Of a stretch of 5,520 nucleotides of DNA, positions 1 to 5,520 are shown piece by piece. The position numbers were made by a program, and so were the translations under genes. How positions within the stretch are numbered: the stretch's first letter is position 1; each line of letters begins with the position of its first letter. Where the stretch lies: contig CALYRA010000120.1 in NCBI GenBank assembly GCA_945292135.1, positions 1-5,520 of the forward strand. Direction: 5' to 3'. The DNA is from an uncultured Dysgonomonas sp. GTDB lineage: Bacteria; Bacteroidota; Bacteroidia; Bacteroidales; Dysgonomonadaceae. Under the pieces are notes generated by a model. That model had not been told where the DNA came from. It ran no database searches and worked only from the letters and a program-made list of their open reading frames with translations.

Positions 1-779
1 CAGATATAATTATTGTAACCATTATTATAAGTGTAAGTAACGCCGCCATTATCAGGGTCATAATCAGTGACCCAAATATGCCAACTCCAACGAACAATTC
101 CATCAACTAAAAAGGCAACTAACGCGTTTCCCTCATTTCCTGTTGTATTTATCTTTATTACTCCTTCGGGACCGGTTCCTTCAATTGGTAATAGAAAGTT
201 TGGCGAATTATCATGATTACTTATTAAATCTCCTTCTTCCCATAATATTTTTGCTTCGAAAGTAGTCGCATTTTCAAAATCAACCGCTCCAAAACGAGAT
301 CCGTATTTTTCCCAAATAACAAAAGCTTTATATAGAGGGATTTCAAAGTCCTTACTGTTAGGTTTTATAATATAAGAATTTGGACCTATCGTCGGTTGAG
401 AAACTTGAAACAAAGGTATCCATTGCGTACCATTCCATACGTACATTCCGGGATATAAATTTTCCGCATAATTTTTTGTAACATTATAGACCAGCAATCC
501 TGTATGTTCTTCATTTATTGTTATCTCATTAGTTGTATATTCTGAAACTTCTGAGTTGGCGTCTTTATCCCAGAACATGGGATATAGTTTTTTAGCTTTT
601 GTCAAATTAACTCTTGGTAAGCCCATACCTTTAGAAGAGTTTTTACTTTTCACATCAAGCAATGCTCCATGTACGGGAGGCATTGATGATCCAATAGTCA
701 CTTGTCCTTGTAAGGAACTTAGAATAGAAAATAAAATAATAAGCAATATGACATGTTTTGTCAAACAAGTAATTTTCAT
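1..779 (-). CDS. Secreted Bacteroidales surface protein, 5' part only (runs off the left edge)
   Basis: The reading frame opens at the ATG at 779-777 and stays open for 259 complete codons to the window edge, so the C-terminus is missing. Residues 1-25 form a type I signal peptide: MKITCLTKH, then a hydrophobic run ILLIILFSIL, with likely cleavage in SSLQG|QVTIG. The mature start QVTIGSSMPP followed by GALLDVKSKNSSKGMGLPRV (about 38-57) is a layout I recognise from many Bacteroidales cell-surface proteins. The segment LLVYNV...MYVWNGTQW (about 95-120) also recurs in them. WSWHIWVTDYDP (231-242) resembles the region that in such proteins precedes a WMDRNLGA-type motif of the Fibrobacter succinogenes major paralogous domain; the split last codon begins TG and would fit a Trp. 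The role is unknown; a surface or adhesin-like function is inference. No Shine-Dalgarno sequence stands at the start, as is usual in this phylum. Upstream lie a leader hairpin and a TTGAT-N4-ATCAA palindrome. The gene is real with high confidence; its family placement is moderate. Confidence 0.85.
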   Translation of the reverse strand, partial: MKITCLTKHVILLIILFSILSSLQGQVTIGSSMPPVHGALLDVKSKNSSKGMGLPRVNLTKAKKLYPMFWDKDANSEVSEYTTNEITINEEHTGLLVYNVTKNYAENLYPGMYVWNGTQWIPLFQVSQPTIGPNSYIIKPNSKDFEIPLYKAFVIWEKYGSRFGAVDFENATTFEAKILWEEGDLISNHDNSPNFLLPIEGTGPEGVIKINTTGNEGNALVAFLVDGIVRWSWHIWVTDYDPDNGGVTYTYNNGYNNYI

Positions 780-797
780 ATAATAATACGTTGCACC

Positions 798-824
798 TCA
801 AATAGCGTCCAGCTAACTATTTGA
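798..824 (-). promoter_or_regulatory. Hairpin in the presumed leader of the surface-protein gene
   Basis: An 8-bp perfect inverted repeat, TCAAATAG (798-805) and CTATTTGA (817-824), encloses an 11-base loop. It lies 19 bases upstream of the ATG at 779, so a transcript of that gene could form it close to the ribosome entry site. There is no T-tract after it, so it does not look like a terminator. A translational control or mRNA-stabilising role is possible, but a chance dyad in AT-rich DNA is not excluded. Confidence 0.3.
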
Positions 825-848
825 TTTTGGAAAGTAAAAATTTAAGTA

Positions 849-862
849 TTGATTATTATCAA
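849..862. promoter_or_regulatory. Candidate CRP/FNR-family operator (TTGAT-N4-ATCAA)
   Basis: Positions 849-853 read TTGAT and 858-862 read ATCAA, separated by TATT. This matches the FNR consensus TTGAT-N4-ATCAA in all ten defined bases on both strands. It is centred about 76 bases upstream of the surface-protein start codon, a plausible place for an activator or repressor site, although I could not place a confident promoter there. Which regulator would bind is unknown; Bacteroidota encode several CRP/FNR-type proteins. A chance match in AT-rich sequence remains possible. Confidence 0.35.
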
Positions 863-927
863 ATCAATTGTTTGCAAAGAAAAGTGTTTTTTAAGATTTA
901 CAATATAATTTTCAAAATTAATAACAA

Positions 928-1539
928 TTAATTACACAATTTATCAATAAATAACACTCCTTGTAAGTGATCATATTCATGTTGAAATACTATTCCCGTG
1001 AAGCCTGTTGAACGCGAATACCCCGAAAGAGTTTCTTCTTTCTTATTACCATTCTCATCATAATATTCGACCTTCACCCACAAATTACGTAAAGAATTAC
1101 CTGAAATGCCGGGAATAGAAAGACAACCGTCTCTCTCAAAACAAATAATTGAATCCGACTTTGATACTATTTTTGGATTAATAGCTACCTGTACCGGCAT
1201 ACCCGGCTCTTCGGTACGAGAAAATAAAAATATATTTCTTCCAATACCGACTTGGGGCGCCGCTATCCCTACTCCATTTTCCTTATCCATTGTTACTTTT
1301 AATCGCTTGATGAATAGTTGTAATTCCTTATTCCTTTTTATACTATCTATATCTATATCAGTAGAAGGCGTACGTAAAAAAATAGAATCTAATTCATTTT
1401 CTATTGTTAGCACACGCATTGGAGTATATTCGTCTCCACTATTAATCAATTTTTTTTCTTCATTTTCCATTTTTGAATTTGAACTGCAAGAAATAAGAAG
1501 CAATACTGAAATTCCAAACAAATAAACAATCTTTTTCAT
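928..1539 (-). CDS. Peptide deformylase-like protein with a lipoprotein signal peptide
   Basis: The 203-residue product carries the three peptide deformylase motifs in order: GVGIAAPQVG (89-98), DGCLS (137-141) and QHEYDHL (186-192). By family knowledge Cys139, His187 and His191 bind the catalytic metal and Glu188 is the catalytic acid/base; all are present. The usual first residue of motif II is Glu (EGCLS), here Asp137. Ordinary deformylases remove the N-formyl group from nascent proteins in the cytoplasm. This one begins instead with a lipoprotein signal: MKK, a hydrophobic stretch, then the lipobox LLIS-Cys18. A polar linker rich in Ser, Asn, Glu and Lys runs to about residue 35. It is therefore predicted to be exported and lipid-anchored, so the true substrate is uncertain. 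The ATG at 1539 is the only start that keeps the signal peptide. A perfect -7 box lies 20 bases upstream, and the gene looks monocistronic. It is likely a paralogue of a cytoplasmic def elsewhere in the genome (inference), hence no symbol. Confidence 0.9.
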   Translation of the reverse strand: MKKIVYLFGISVLLLISCSSNSKMENEEKKLINSGDEYTPMRVLTIENELDSIFLRTPSTDIDIDSIKRNKELQLFIKRLKVTMDKENGVGIAAPQVGIGRNIFLFSRTEEPGMPVQVAINPKIVSKSDSIICFERDGCLSIPGISGNSLRNLWVKVEYYDENGNKKEETLSGYSRSTGFTGIVFQHEYDHLQGVLFIDKLCN

Positions 1540-1558
1540 ACTAAATATTTATAATGAA

Positions 1559-1566
1559 CAAATATA
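1559..1566 (-). promoter_or_regulatory. Candidate -7 promoter box for the deformylase-like gene
   Basis: The minus strand reads TATATTTG here, an exact match to the Bacteroides -7 consensus TAnnTTTG. Transcription would start near 1552-1555 and leave a leader of roughly 15 bases before the ATG at 1539. The nearest TTTG that could act as the -33 box is on the T-tract of the upstream terminator, 23 bases away, which is longer than the usual spacing. The -7 assignment is fair; the -33 assignment is weak. Confidence 0.5.
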
Positions 1567-1590
1567 CATTATTCCATTATTGCTAAAATC

Positions 1591-1618
1591 AAAAAAGAGC
1601 AAATCTTTCGATTTGCTC
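1591..1618 (-). terminator. Intrinsic terminator of the Dps-like gene
   Basis: On the minus strand a 9-bp perfect stem, GAGCAAATC and GATTTGCTC (plus-strand positions 1610-1618 and 1597-1605), closes a GAAA tetraloop and is followed at once by six T residues (1596-1591). It stands about 50 bases after the Dps-like stop codon at 1668. On the plus strand no T-tract follows the stem, so it should work in one direction only. This separates the Dps-like gene from the deformylase-like gene transcriptionally. Confidence 0.85.
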
Positions 1619-1667
1619 CAGAATTACTACTTGTATAAACTAAAACTCCAGAACTAAAAGCTATATC

Positions 1668-2072
1668 TTATTCTAATCTTTTTAATCTATAAATCAATTG
1701 CTGAATTGCTTCAGTATAATCATCAATAATAGCTTGAGAAAAAGCTTCTTCAAATAATGGACGTTGAGAATTTACATAATTATAAAAGTCTTCGCAATGG
1801 TTCACTATATTTGTTGGAACTTTAGTTTCAGGTATAGTTATCGCTAGATCTCCTTTCACGGCATAAGTAGTTTCCGTAATACGATCAATTATATCCAGAA
1901 GATCATCTATCGCTTCATCCAAAGCCATATGTTGGGCATAACTTCCTTTGCCTGTTATATGCCAATGAAATAATTTTAAACTACTATTAAATGAAAATAG
2001 TTTACCAATAAATGTCCCGATTTTAGCATTAGTTGCTACTGTTTTTGAATTTTTTTCAGTTGTTGTGCTCAT
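1668..2072 (-). CDS. Dps/ferritin-like protein with complete ferroxidase ligand set
   Basis: The 134-residue product resembles Dps-type ferritins, which oxidise and store iron, often with hydrogen peroxide as oxidant, and protect DNA in the cytoplasm. The core LKLFHWHITGKGSYAQHMAL (32-51) matches the Dps helix that carries ferroxidase ligands. His36, His48, Asp63 and Glu67 reproduce the 12-15-4 spacing of the four E. coli Dps ligands (His31, His43, Asp58, Glu62). Residues 1-17 form a polar tail with three lysines (Lys7, Lys10, Lys17), similar in style to the DNA-binding tail of E. coli Dps. At 134 residues it is shorter than typical Dps (about 150-170), mostly in the C-terminal half. It may belong to a Bacteroidota subfamily named only as a domain of unknown function (I think DUF5856, not certain), so I give no symbol. 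An intrinsic terminator follows. Its promoter is not clear; TAAATTTA at 2093-2100 is a one-mismatch -7 candidate. Confidence 0.85.
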   Translation of the reverse strand: MSTTTEKNSKTVATNAKIGTFIGKLFSFNSSLKLFHWHITGKGSYAQHMALDEAIDDLLDIIDRITETTYAVKGDLAITIPETKVPTNIVNHCEDFYNYVNSQRPLFEEAFSQAIIDDYTEAIQQLIYRLKRLE

Positions 2073-2243
2073 AACTCTTAATTTTTAGTCATTAAATTTA
2101 CGTATTAATAACAGCATTAAAGAGCTATTTGTTCTTAATAATCTTTCGATTTAACATTAATTATAATTAAAATTTATTTACTCCAATTATAGATAGTTTT
2201 TAACTATTTAGATATAAGTAATATCTTAATGCGATAAATAAAT

Positions 2244-2260
2244 ATTAATCACTGATTAAT
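2244..2260. promoter_or_regulatory. Candidate operator: 17-base perfect dyad (8-1-8)
   Basis: ATTAATCA, a single C, then TGATTAAT forms a perfect inverted repeat with a one-base centre. The inner 15 bases have the 7-1-7 architecture of Fur/PerR/Zur operators, although the bases are not a clear match to any one consensus. It stands about 170 bases upstream of the Dps-like start and about 110 bases upstream of the candidate valS -7 box. Regulation of the iron-storing Dps-like gene by a Fur-family protein would make sense but is inference. Confidence 0.3.
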
Positions 2261-2369
2261 TTATTATTTGAAGAAAAAATAACGAAACTTATAATGAACA
2301 TTTTTGTATTCAAGCAATGTCATTATATTAATTAGAAAATTTGGATAAGATAAATTCTAAACTATTTCG

Positions 2370-2377
2370 TAATTTTG
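2370..2377 (+). promoter_or_regulatory. Candidate -7 promoter box for valS
   Basis: TAATTTTG matches the Bacteroides -7 consensus TAnnTTTG exactly. Transcription would begin near 2382-2385, leaving a leader of about 27 bases before the ATG at 2411. The only TTTG upstream in range (2340-2343) lies 26 bases away, too far for a good -33 box. The box also argues against the in-frame TTG at 2375 as the valS start, because that codon would lie inside the promoter. Confidence 0.45.
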
Positions 2378-2410
2378 TCGGTATTAAATATAAATTATAC
2401 ATTTTCAAGC

Positions 2411-5026
2411 ATGGAACTAGCAAGTAAGTACAATCCGTCCGAGATAGAGGACAAATGGTATCAATATTGGTTGGAGCAAAATTTGTTCCATTCCGAACCC
2501 GATAATCGTGAACCATATACTGTCGTCATACCTCCGCCAAATGTAACAGGAGTACTTCACATGGGTCATATGCTCAATAACAGTATACAAGATATCCTTG
2601 TACGACGCGCCCGGATGATGGGCAAAAATGCTTGCTGGGTTCCCGGAACCGATCATGCGTCGATAGCTACGGAAGCAAAGGTAGTCGCGAAATTAGCTTC
2701 TAAAGGAATCAGCAAAAATAATTTAACTCGTAAAGAGTTTTTAGAACATGCTTGGGAATGGACTCATCTGCATGGGGATATTATTCTTAAACAACTTCAA
2801 AAATTAGGTGCTTCATGCGATTGGCAACGTACAGCTTTCACGATGGATGAAAAGCGTTCACAAAGCGTTTACAAAGTATTTGTTGATCTATACAACAAAG
2901 GTCTTATATATCGCGGCGTACGCATGATAAATTGGGATCCAAGTGCAAAAACAGCCATATCTGATGAAGAAGTTATTCATAAGGAAGAGCATGGAAAATT
3001 ATATTATCTACGTTACAAAATAGAGGGTGAAGATAAATATTGCATTGTGGCAACGACACGTCCCGAAACAATATTTGGAGATATTGCCGTATGTATCAAT
3101 CCTAATGACCCTAAGACAGCTTGGTTGAAAGGTAAAAAGGTTATTGTACCAATCGTAAATCGTGTTGTACCAATTATAGAGGACGATTATGTAGACATCG
3201 AATTTGGTACAGGATGTTTGAAGATTACCCCGGCGCATGATGTAAATGACTATTTATTAGGAGAGAAATATAATCTTGAGATAATTGACATTTTCAATGA
3301 CAATGGTACATTAAATAAAAATGGGTTATCCTATGAAGGGATGGATCGATTTGATGTTCGTAAAAAAATCGAGGGAGATTTGGAAGCCGCCGGCTTAATG
3401 GAAAAGGTCGAAGCTTATACCAATAAGGTTGGATTTTCTGAAAGAACTAATGTTGCTATTGAACCCAAATTATCTATGCAATGGTTCCTAAAAATGCAAG
3501 ATTTAGCTAAACCTGCTTTAGAAGCCGTTGAAAATGATACTATAAAATTCTATCCTAATCGATACAAGAATACTTATCGTTATTGGATGGAGAACATCAG
3601 AGATTGGAATATCAGCCGCCAATTATGGTGGGGACATCGTATTCCGGCTTATTATCTTCCGGAAGGTGGCTTTGTCGTAGGCGAAACACCTGAAAAAGCG
3701 CTTGAAGAAGCACAAAAAATAAATCCTGATTTAGAATCTAAAGATCTGCGTCAGGATGAAGATTGCCTTGATACATGGTTTTCTTCATGGTTGTGGCCAA
3801 TATCAGTATTTGATGGTATCAACAATCCAAATAATAAAGAAATCGAGTATTATTATCCAACCAATGATCTGGTGACAGGACCGGATATTATTTTCTTCTG
3901 GGTTGCCCGTATGATTATGTCCGGTTATGAATATCGTAAAGAAGCTTGCTTCCATAACGTATACTTTACTGGCATTGTTCGTGATAAGCTTGGACGTAAA
4001 ATGGCAAAGCAACTTGGCAACTCTCCCGATCCGCTTGATTTGATTGCCCAATATGGGGCTGACGCCGTACGTATGGGATTATTATTAACAGCTCCTGCCG
4101 GAAATGATATACCTTTTGATGAAGCGCTTTGCGAACAAGGCAGAAATTTCAACAACAAAATATGGAATGCTTTTCGTCTTGTTAAAGGATGGCAAGTAGA
4201 TAATGAATTACCTCAACCCGAATCGTCTAAAATTGCGATTGAGTGGTTTGAAAATATGTTATCAAAAACCATCGCAGAGATGGATGATTTGTTTGGAAAA
4301 TACAGACTTTCCGATGCGTTAATGCTCGTTTATAAACTTTTTTGGGACGAATTTTCATCTTGGTACTTAGAAATGGTTAAGCCTGCGTATCAGCAGCCTA
4401 TTGATGCGAAGACATATCAATCTACCTTAGGCTTTTTCGATTCGCTACTTCGCCTTCTACACCCTTTCATGCCATTCATAACGGAGGAACTTTGGCAGGC
4501 TTTGGAAGACCGAAAATCAGGTGAAAGTATCATGGTATCTCAATTGCCTAAATCTGAAAAAATTGATATTCTTCTACTCGATTCATTCGAAAAAATTAAA
4601 TCTGTCATTGCTAATATTCGCACTATCCGACTCGAAAAAAATATTCCGAATAAAGAAAAATTGGTATTGGAAATCATAGGCGAATACGACGATAAACTTA
4701 CTTCTGTCGTTTCTAAAATGGCAAATCTCACAGCAATTAAGATTGTCAATGAAAAAGACCCGACAGCAGCATCTTTCTTAGTGGGTACCACTGAATTTTC
4801 TGTGCCTCTTGGGAATAATATTGATATTGATGCTGAACTGGAAAAACTGAATGGTGAATTGAAATATTTGGAAGGTTTTCTGGTATCTGTTGAAAAGAAA
4901 CTTGGAAATGAAAGATTTGTTGCTAATGCTAAACCTGAAATCGTTGAAAACGAACGTAAGAAAAAGGCAGACGCTGAAAGTAAAATCGCAACAATAAAAG
5001 AAAGTATAACTTATTTAAGTAAATAA
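2411..5026 (+). CDS. valS: Valine--tRNA ligase (valyl-tRNA synthetase)
   Basis: This 871-residue class I synthetase charges tRNA-Val with valine in the cytoplasm and hydrolyses mischarged Thr-tRNA-Val. In order: [14 protein letters not shown] (41-54) holds the HIGH signature as HMGH (50-53); TTRPET (215-220) and [15 protein letters not shown] (266-280) mark the editing (CP1) domain; [13 protein letters not shown] (400-412) and [10 protein letters not shown] (454-463) are catalytic-core blocks; KMAKQ (530-534), followed by LGNSPDP, is the KMSKS loop. The helical anticodon-binding domain covers roughly 605-765, and a Lys/Glu-rich C-terminal coiled coil runs from about 807 to 871. The length suits Bacteroidota enzymes, which are shorter than the 951-residue E. 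coli protein. I start at the ATG at 2411 ([20 protein letters not shown]), the usual family N-terminus; a longer frame from TTG at 2375 adds 12 residues but would begin inside the promoter box. The KMSKS loop has Ala and Gln where Ser and Ser are canonical. The gene is intact and is followed 22 bases later by a hairpin. Confidence 0.98.
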   Translation: MELASKYNPSEIEDKWYQYWLEQNLFHSEPDNREPYTVVIPPPNVTGVLHMGHMLNNSIQDILVRRARMMGKNACWVPGTDHASIATEAKVVAKLASKGISKNNLTRKEFLEHAWEWTHLHGDIILKQLQKLGASCDWQRTAFTMDEKRSQSVYKVFVDLYNKGLIYRGVRMINWDPSAKTAISDEEVIHKEEHGKLYYLRYKIEGEDKYCIVATTRPETIFGDIAVCINPNDPKTAWLKGKKVIVPIVNRVVPIIEDDYVDIEFGTGCLKITPAHDVNDYLLGEKYNLEIIDIFNDNGTLNKNGLSYEGMDRFDVRKKIEGDLEAAGLMEKVEAYTNKVGFSERTNVAIEPKLSMQWFLKMQDLAKPALEAVENDTIKFYPNRYKNTYRYWMENIRDWNISRQLWWGHRIPAYYLPEGGFVVGETPEKALEEAQKINPDLESKDLRQDEDCLDTWFSSWLWPISVFDGINNPNNKEIEYYYPTNDLVTGPDIIFFWVARMIMSGYEYRKEACFHNVYFTGIVRDKLGRKMAKQLGNSPDPLDLIAQYGADAVRMGLLLTAPAGNDIPFDEALCEQGRNFNNKIWNAFRLVKGWQVDNELPQPESSKIAIEWFENMLSKTIAEMDDLFGKYRLSDALMLVYKLFWDEFSSWYLEMVKPAYQQPIDAKTYQSTLGFFDSLLRLLHPFMPFITEELWQALEDRKSGESIMVSQLPKSEKIDILLLDSFEKIKSVIANIRTIRLEKNIPNKEKLVLEIIGEYDDKLTSVVSKMANLTAIKIVNEKDPTAASFLVGTTEFSVPLGNNIDIDAELEKLNGELKYLEGFLVSVEKKLGNERFVANAKPEIVENERKKKADAESKIATIKESITYLSK

Positions 5027-5047
5027 TTGCTTATTTTGATTGACATA

Positions 5048-5081
5048 ATTGTAGAGACATTTCAAAATATGTCTCTACAAT
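5048..5081 (+). terminator. 13-bp perfect hairpin after valS, probable terminator or dispersed palindrome
   Basis: ATTGTAGAGACAT (5048-5060) and ATGTCTCTACAAT (5069-5081) pair without mismatch around an 8-base loop. It begins 22 bases after the valS stop. No T-run follows on the plus strand (ATATATATAACATC), so it is not a textbook intrinsic terminator, but strong hairpins without T-tracts are plausible transcript ends in Bacteroidota. The GTAGAGAC...GTCTCTAC core resembles palindromic units that I recall occurring in many copies in some bacterial genomes, so it may be one copy of such a family. Confidence 0.6.
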
Positions 5082-5091
5082 ATATATATAA

Positions 5092-5395
5092 CATCTATCA
5101 TCTTTTACTATCAATAAATTCAGTCGAATATTTAAAGAGTTTGATATATTAGTATATGCAAATAAAACAGATTTAGTGAAAGGATATTATGCCTTTATAA
5201 ATGGTCACAAACATGAATGGAAAATTTACATATTGCAAAAGATTCTTTAAAAGGATGTAAATCGACCATTAATGATGCGAAGAAAATAGGAATAAACATT
5301 TCCTAATTTGGGGATGAACACAAATATTAGAAACGGAATCCAAAAAAACTATTATTGCTTTGGACTATAATCCTAAAACATTTTTTTTGTATTAA
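5092..5395 (+). pseudogene. Decayed gene remnant of unknown family
   Basis: Protein-like fragments occur one after another in the three plus frames. From 5092 to about 5220 one frame gives a stretch with no start codon, including KEFDILVYANKTDLVKGYYA and INGHKHEW. The reading then continues better in a second frame from about 5217 to 5306 (NLHIAKDSLKG, STINDAKKIGINIS), with stops at 5304 and 5328 and GDEHKY between them. A third frame from 5318 to 5395 gives ILETESKKTIIALDYNPKTF before a TAA. Two frame changes and at least one in-frame stop are needed to join them, which suggests a gene ruined by indels. I do not recognise the family. The region is AT-rich, so part of the apparent coding could be chance; an alternative is plain intergenic DNA. 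The hairpin after valS lies just upstream. Confidence 0.4.
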
Positions 5396-5497
5396 CCTAT
5401 AAGTTCCATCATTTGAAAATTTTTCAATGACAACAATAAATGATATTTAGAACCATTATCATAAACTTTTTAAAATTAGATATTTGACAAAAAGAGA

Positions 5498-5520
5498 TAC
5501 AAATCAATTTGTAACTTTTT
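5498..5520 (+). terminator. Weak candidate terminator at the right edge
   Basis: TACAAAT (5498-5504) and ATTTGTA (5507-5513) form a 7-base inverted repeat with only two bases between them, so in RNA the last pair would open. A run of five T residues begins at 5516 and meets the window end. The stem is nearly all A/T and would be weak, and no gene is seen just upstream other than the remnant ending at 5395. Positions 5396-5497 show nothing else I can support. Confidence 0.2.

Larger units (their letters stand above)
2073..2410. other. AT-rich divergent intergenic region between the Dps-like gene and valS
   Basis: This stretch has no credible gene. It must contain the start signals for both the Dps-like gene (leftward) and valS (rightward). 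It holds several dyads: a 14-base all-AT palindrome at 2157-2170; ATAGTT/AACTAT with a 3-base loop at 2193-2207; AGATAT/ATATCT with a 5-base loop at 2210-2226; and the better 17-base dyad at 2244-2260. AT-rich DNA gives such dyads readily, so only the last is listed separately. A 13-codon frame at 2294-2335 contains a single valine codon and does not look like an attenuator peptide. Confidence 0.6.

Noticed and set aside
556..783. 75-codon plus-strand frame over the surface-protein start
   Set aside because: It is antisense to a well-supported signal peptide and N-terminal domain; no independent support.
821..870. Promoter for the surface-protein gene (for example TTGATTTG on the minus strand as a -7 box)
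   Set aside because: The best candidates each miss consensus bases and none has a TTTG at suitable distance; left unassigned.
906..920. TAATTTT-C-AAAATTA dyad after the deformylase-like gene as its terminator
   Set aside because: The stem is all A/T with a one-base centre and no T-tract follows on the minus strand, so it would be very weak.
1106..1525. 139-codon plus-strand frame inside the deformylase-like gene
   Set aside because: It is fully antisense to a gene with three recognised motifs, and the protein has no sensible features.
2157..2170. 14-base perfect palindrome TTAATTATAATTAA
   Set aside because: It is composed only of A and T in a very AT-rich spacer, so it carries little information.
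1549..2300. 12-base word TTATAATGAACA at 1549-1560 and 2289-2300
   Set aside because: It is short and AT-rich, its two settings differ in strand relation to the nearby genes, and chance is the simplest explanation.
2294..2335. 13-codon frame upstream of valS as an attenuation leader peptide
   Set aside because: It has only one valine codon, lies upstream of the candidate promoter, and no terminator/antiterminator pair follows.
2375..2410. TTG start at 2375 that would give valS 12 extra residues
   Set aside because: The ATG at 2411 gives the usual family N-terminus (MELASKYNP), and the TTG lies inside an exact -7 promoter box.
5413..5427. TTGAAAA-T-TTTTCAA dyad
   Set aside because: One-base centre, nearly all A/T, not near any gene boundary; typical chance dyad.

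Overview
The window looks like a low-GC Bacteroidota chromosome, most likely order Bacteroidales. The evidence is a valyl-tRNA synthetase of the short (about 870 residue) Bacteroidales type, a surface protein with the N-terminal layout common in that group, start codons without Shine-Dalgarno sequences, and two exact matches to the Bacteroides -7 promoter box (TAnnTTTG). The genus is not determinable by eye; a Dysgonomonas- or Parabacteroides-like organism is a reasonable guess only.

Layout. Positions 1-779 (minus) hold the first 259 codons of a secreted surface protein that runs off the left edge. Positions 780-927 are its upstream region, with a perfect TTGAT-N4-ATCAA palindrome and a hairpin in the presumed leader. 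Positions 928-1539 (minus) encode a peptide deformylase homologue with a lipoprotein signal peptide, which is the most unusual gene here. Its promoter sits next to the tail of an intrinsic terminator that ends the next gene, a Dps/ferritin-like protein (1668-2072, minus). A 338-base AT-rich intergenic stretch (2073-2410) separates that gene from the divergent valS (2411-5026, plus). It contains the candidate valS promoter and a 17-base perfect dyad. After valS come a 13-bp perfect hairpin (probable terminator) and a stretch in which protein-like fragments appear in all three plus frames, interpreted as a decayed gene of unknown family. The last 125 bases hold nothing firm.

The genes do not form one operon or an obvious pathway. 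The three minus-strand genes seem to be separate transcription units, judged by the terminator and promoter between the second and third and the long leader before the first. valS is a housekeeping gene. No CRISPR array, tRNA, rRNA, insertion sequence or intact mobile element was seen. I did not find a convincing new multi-gene system; the best leads are the exported-looking deformylase, the two dyad operators and the gene remnant downstream of valS.
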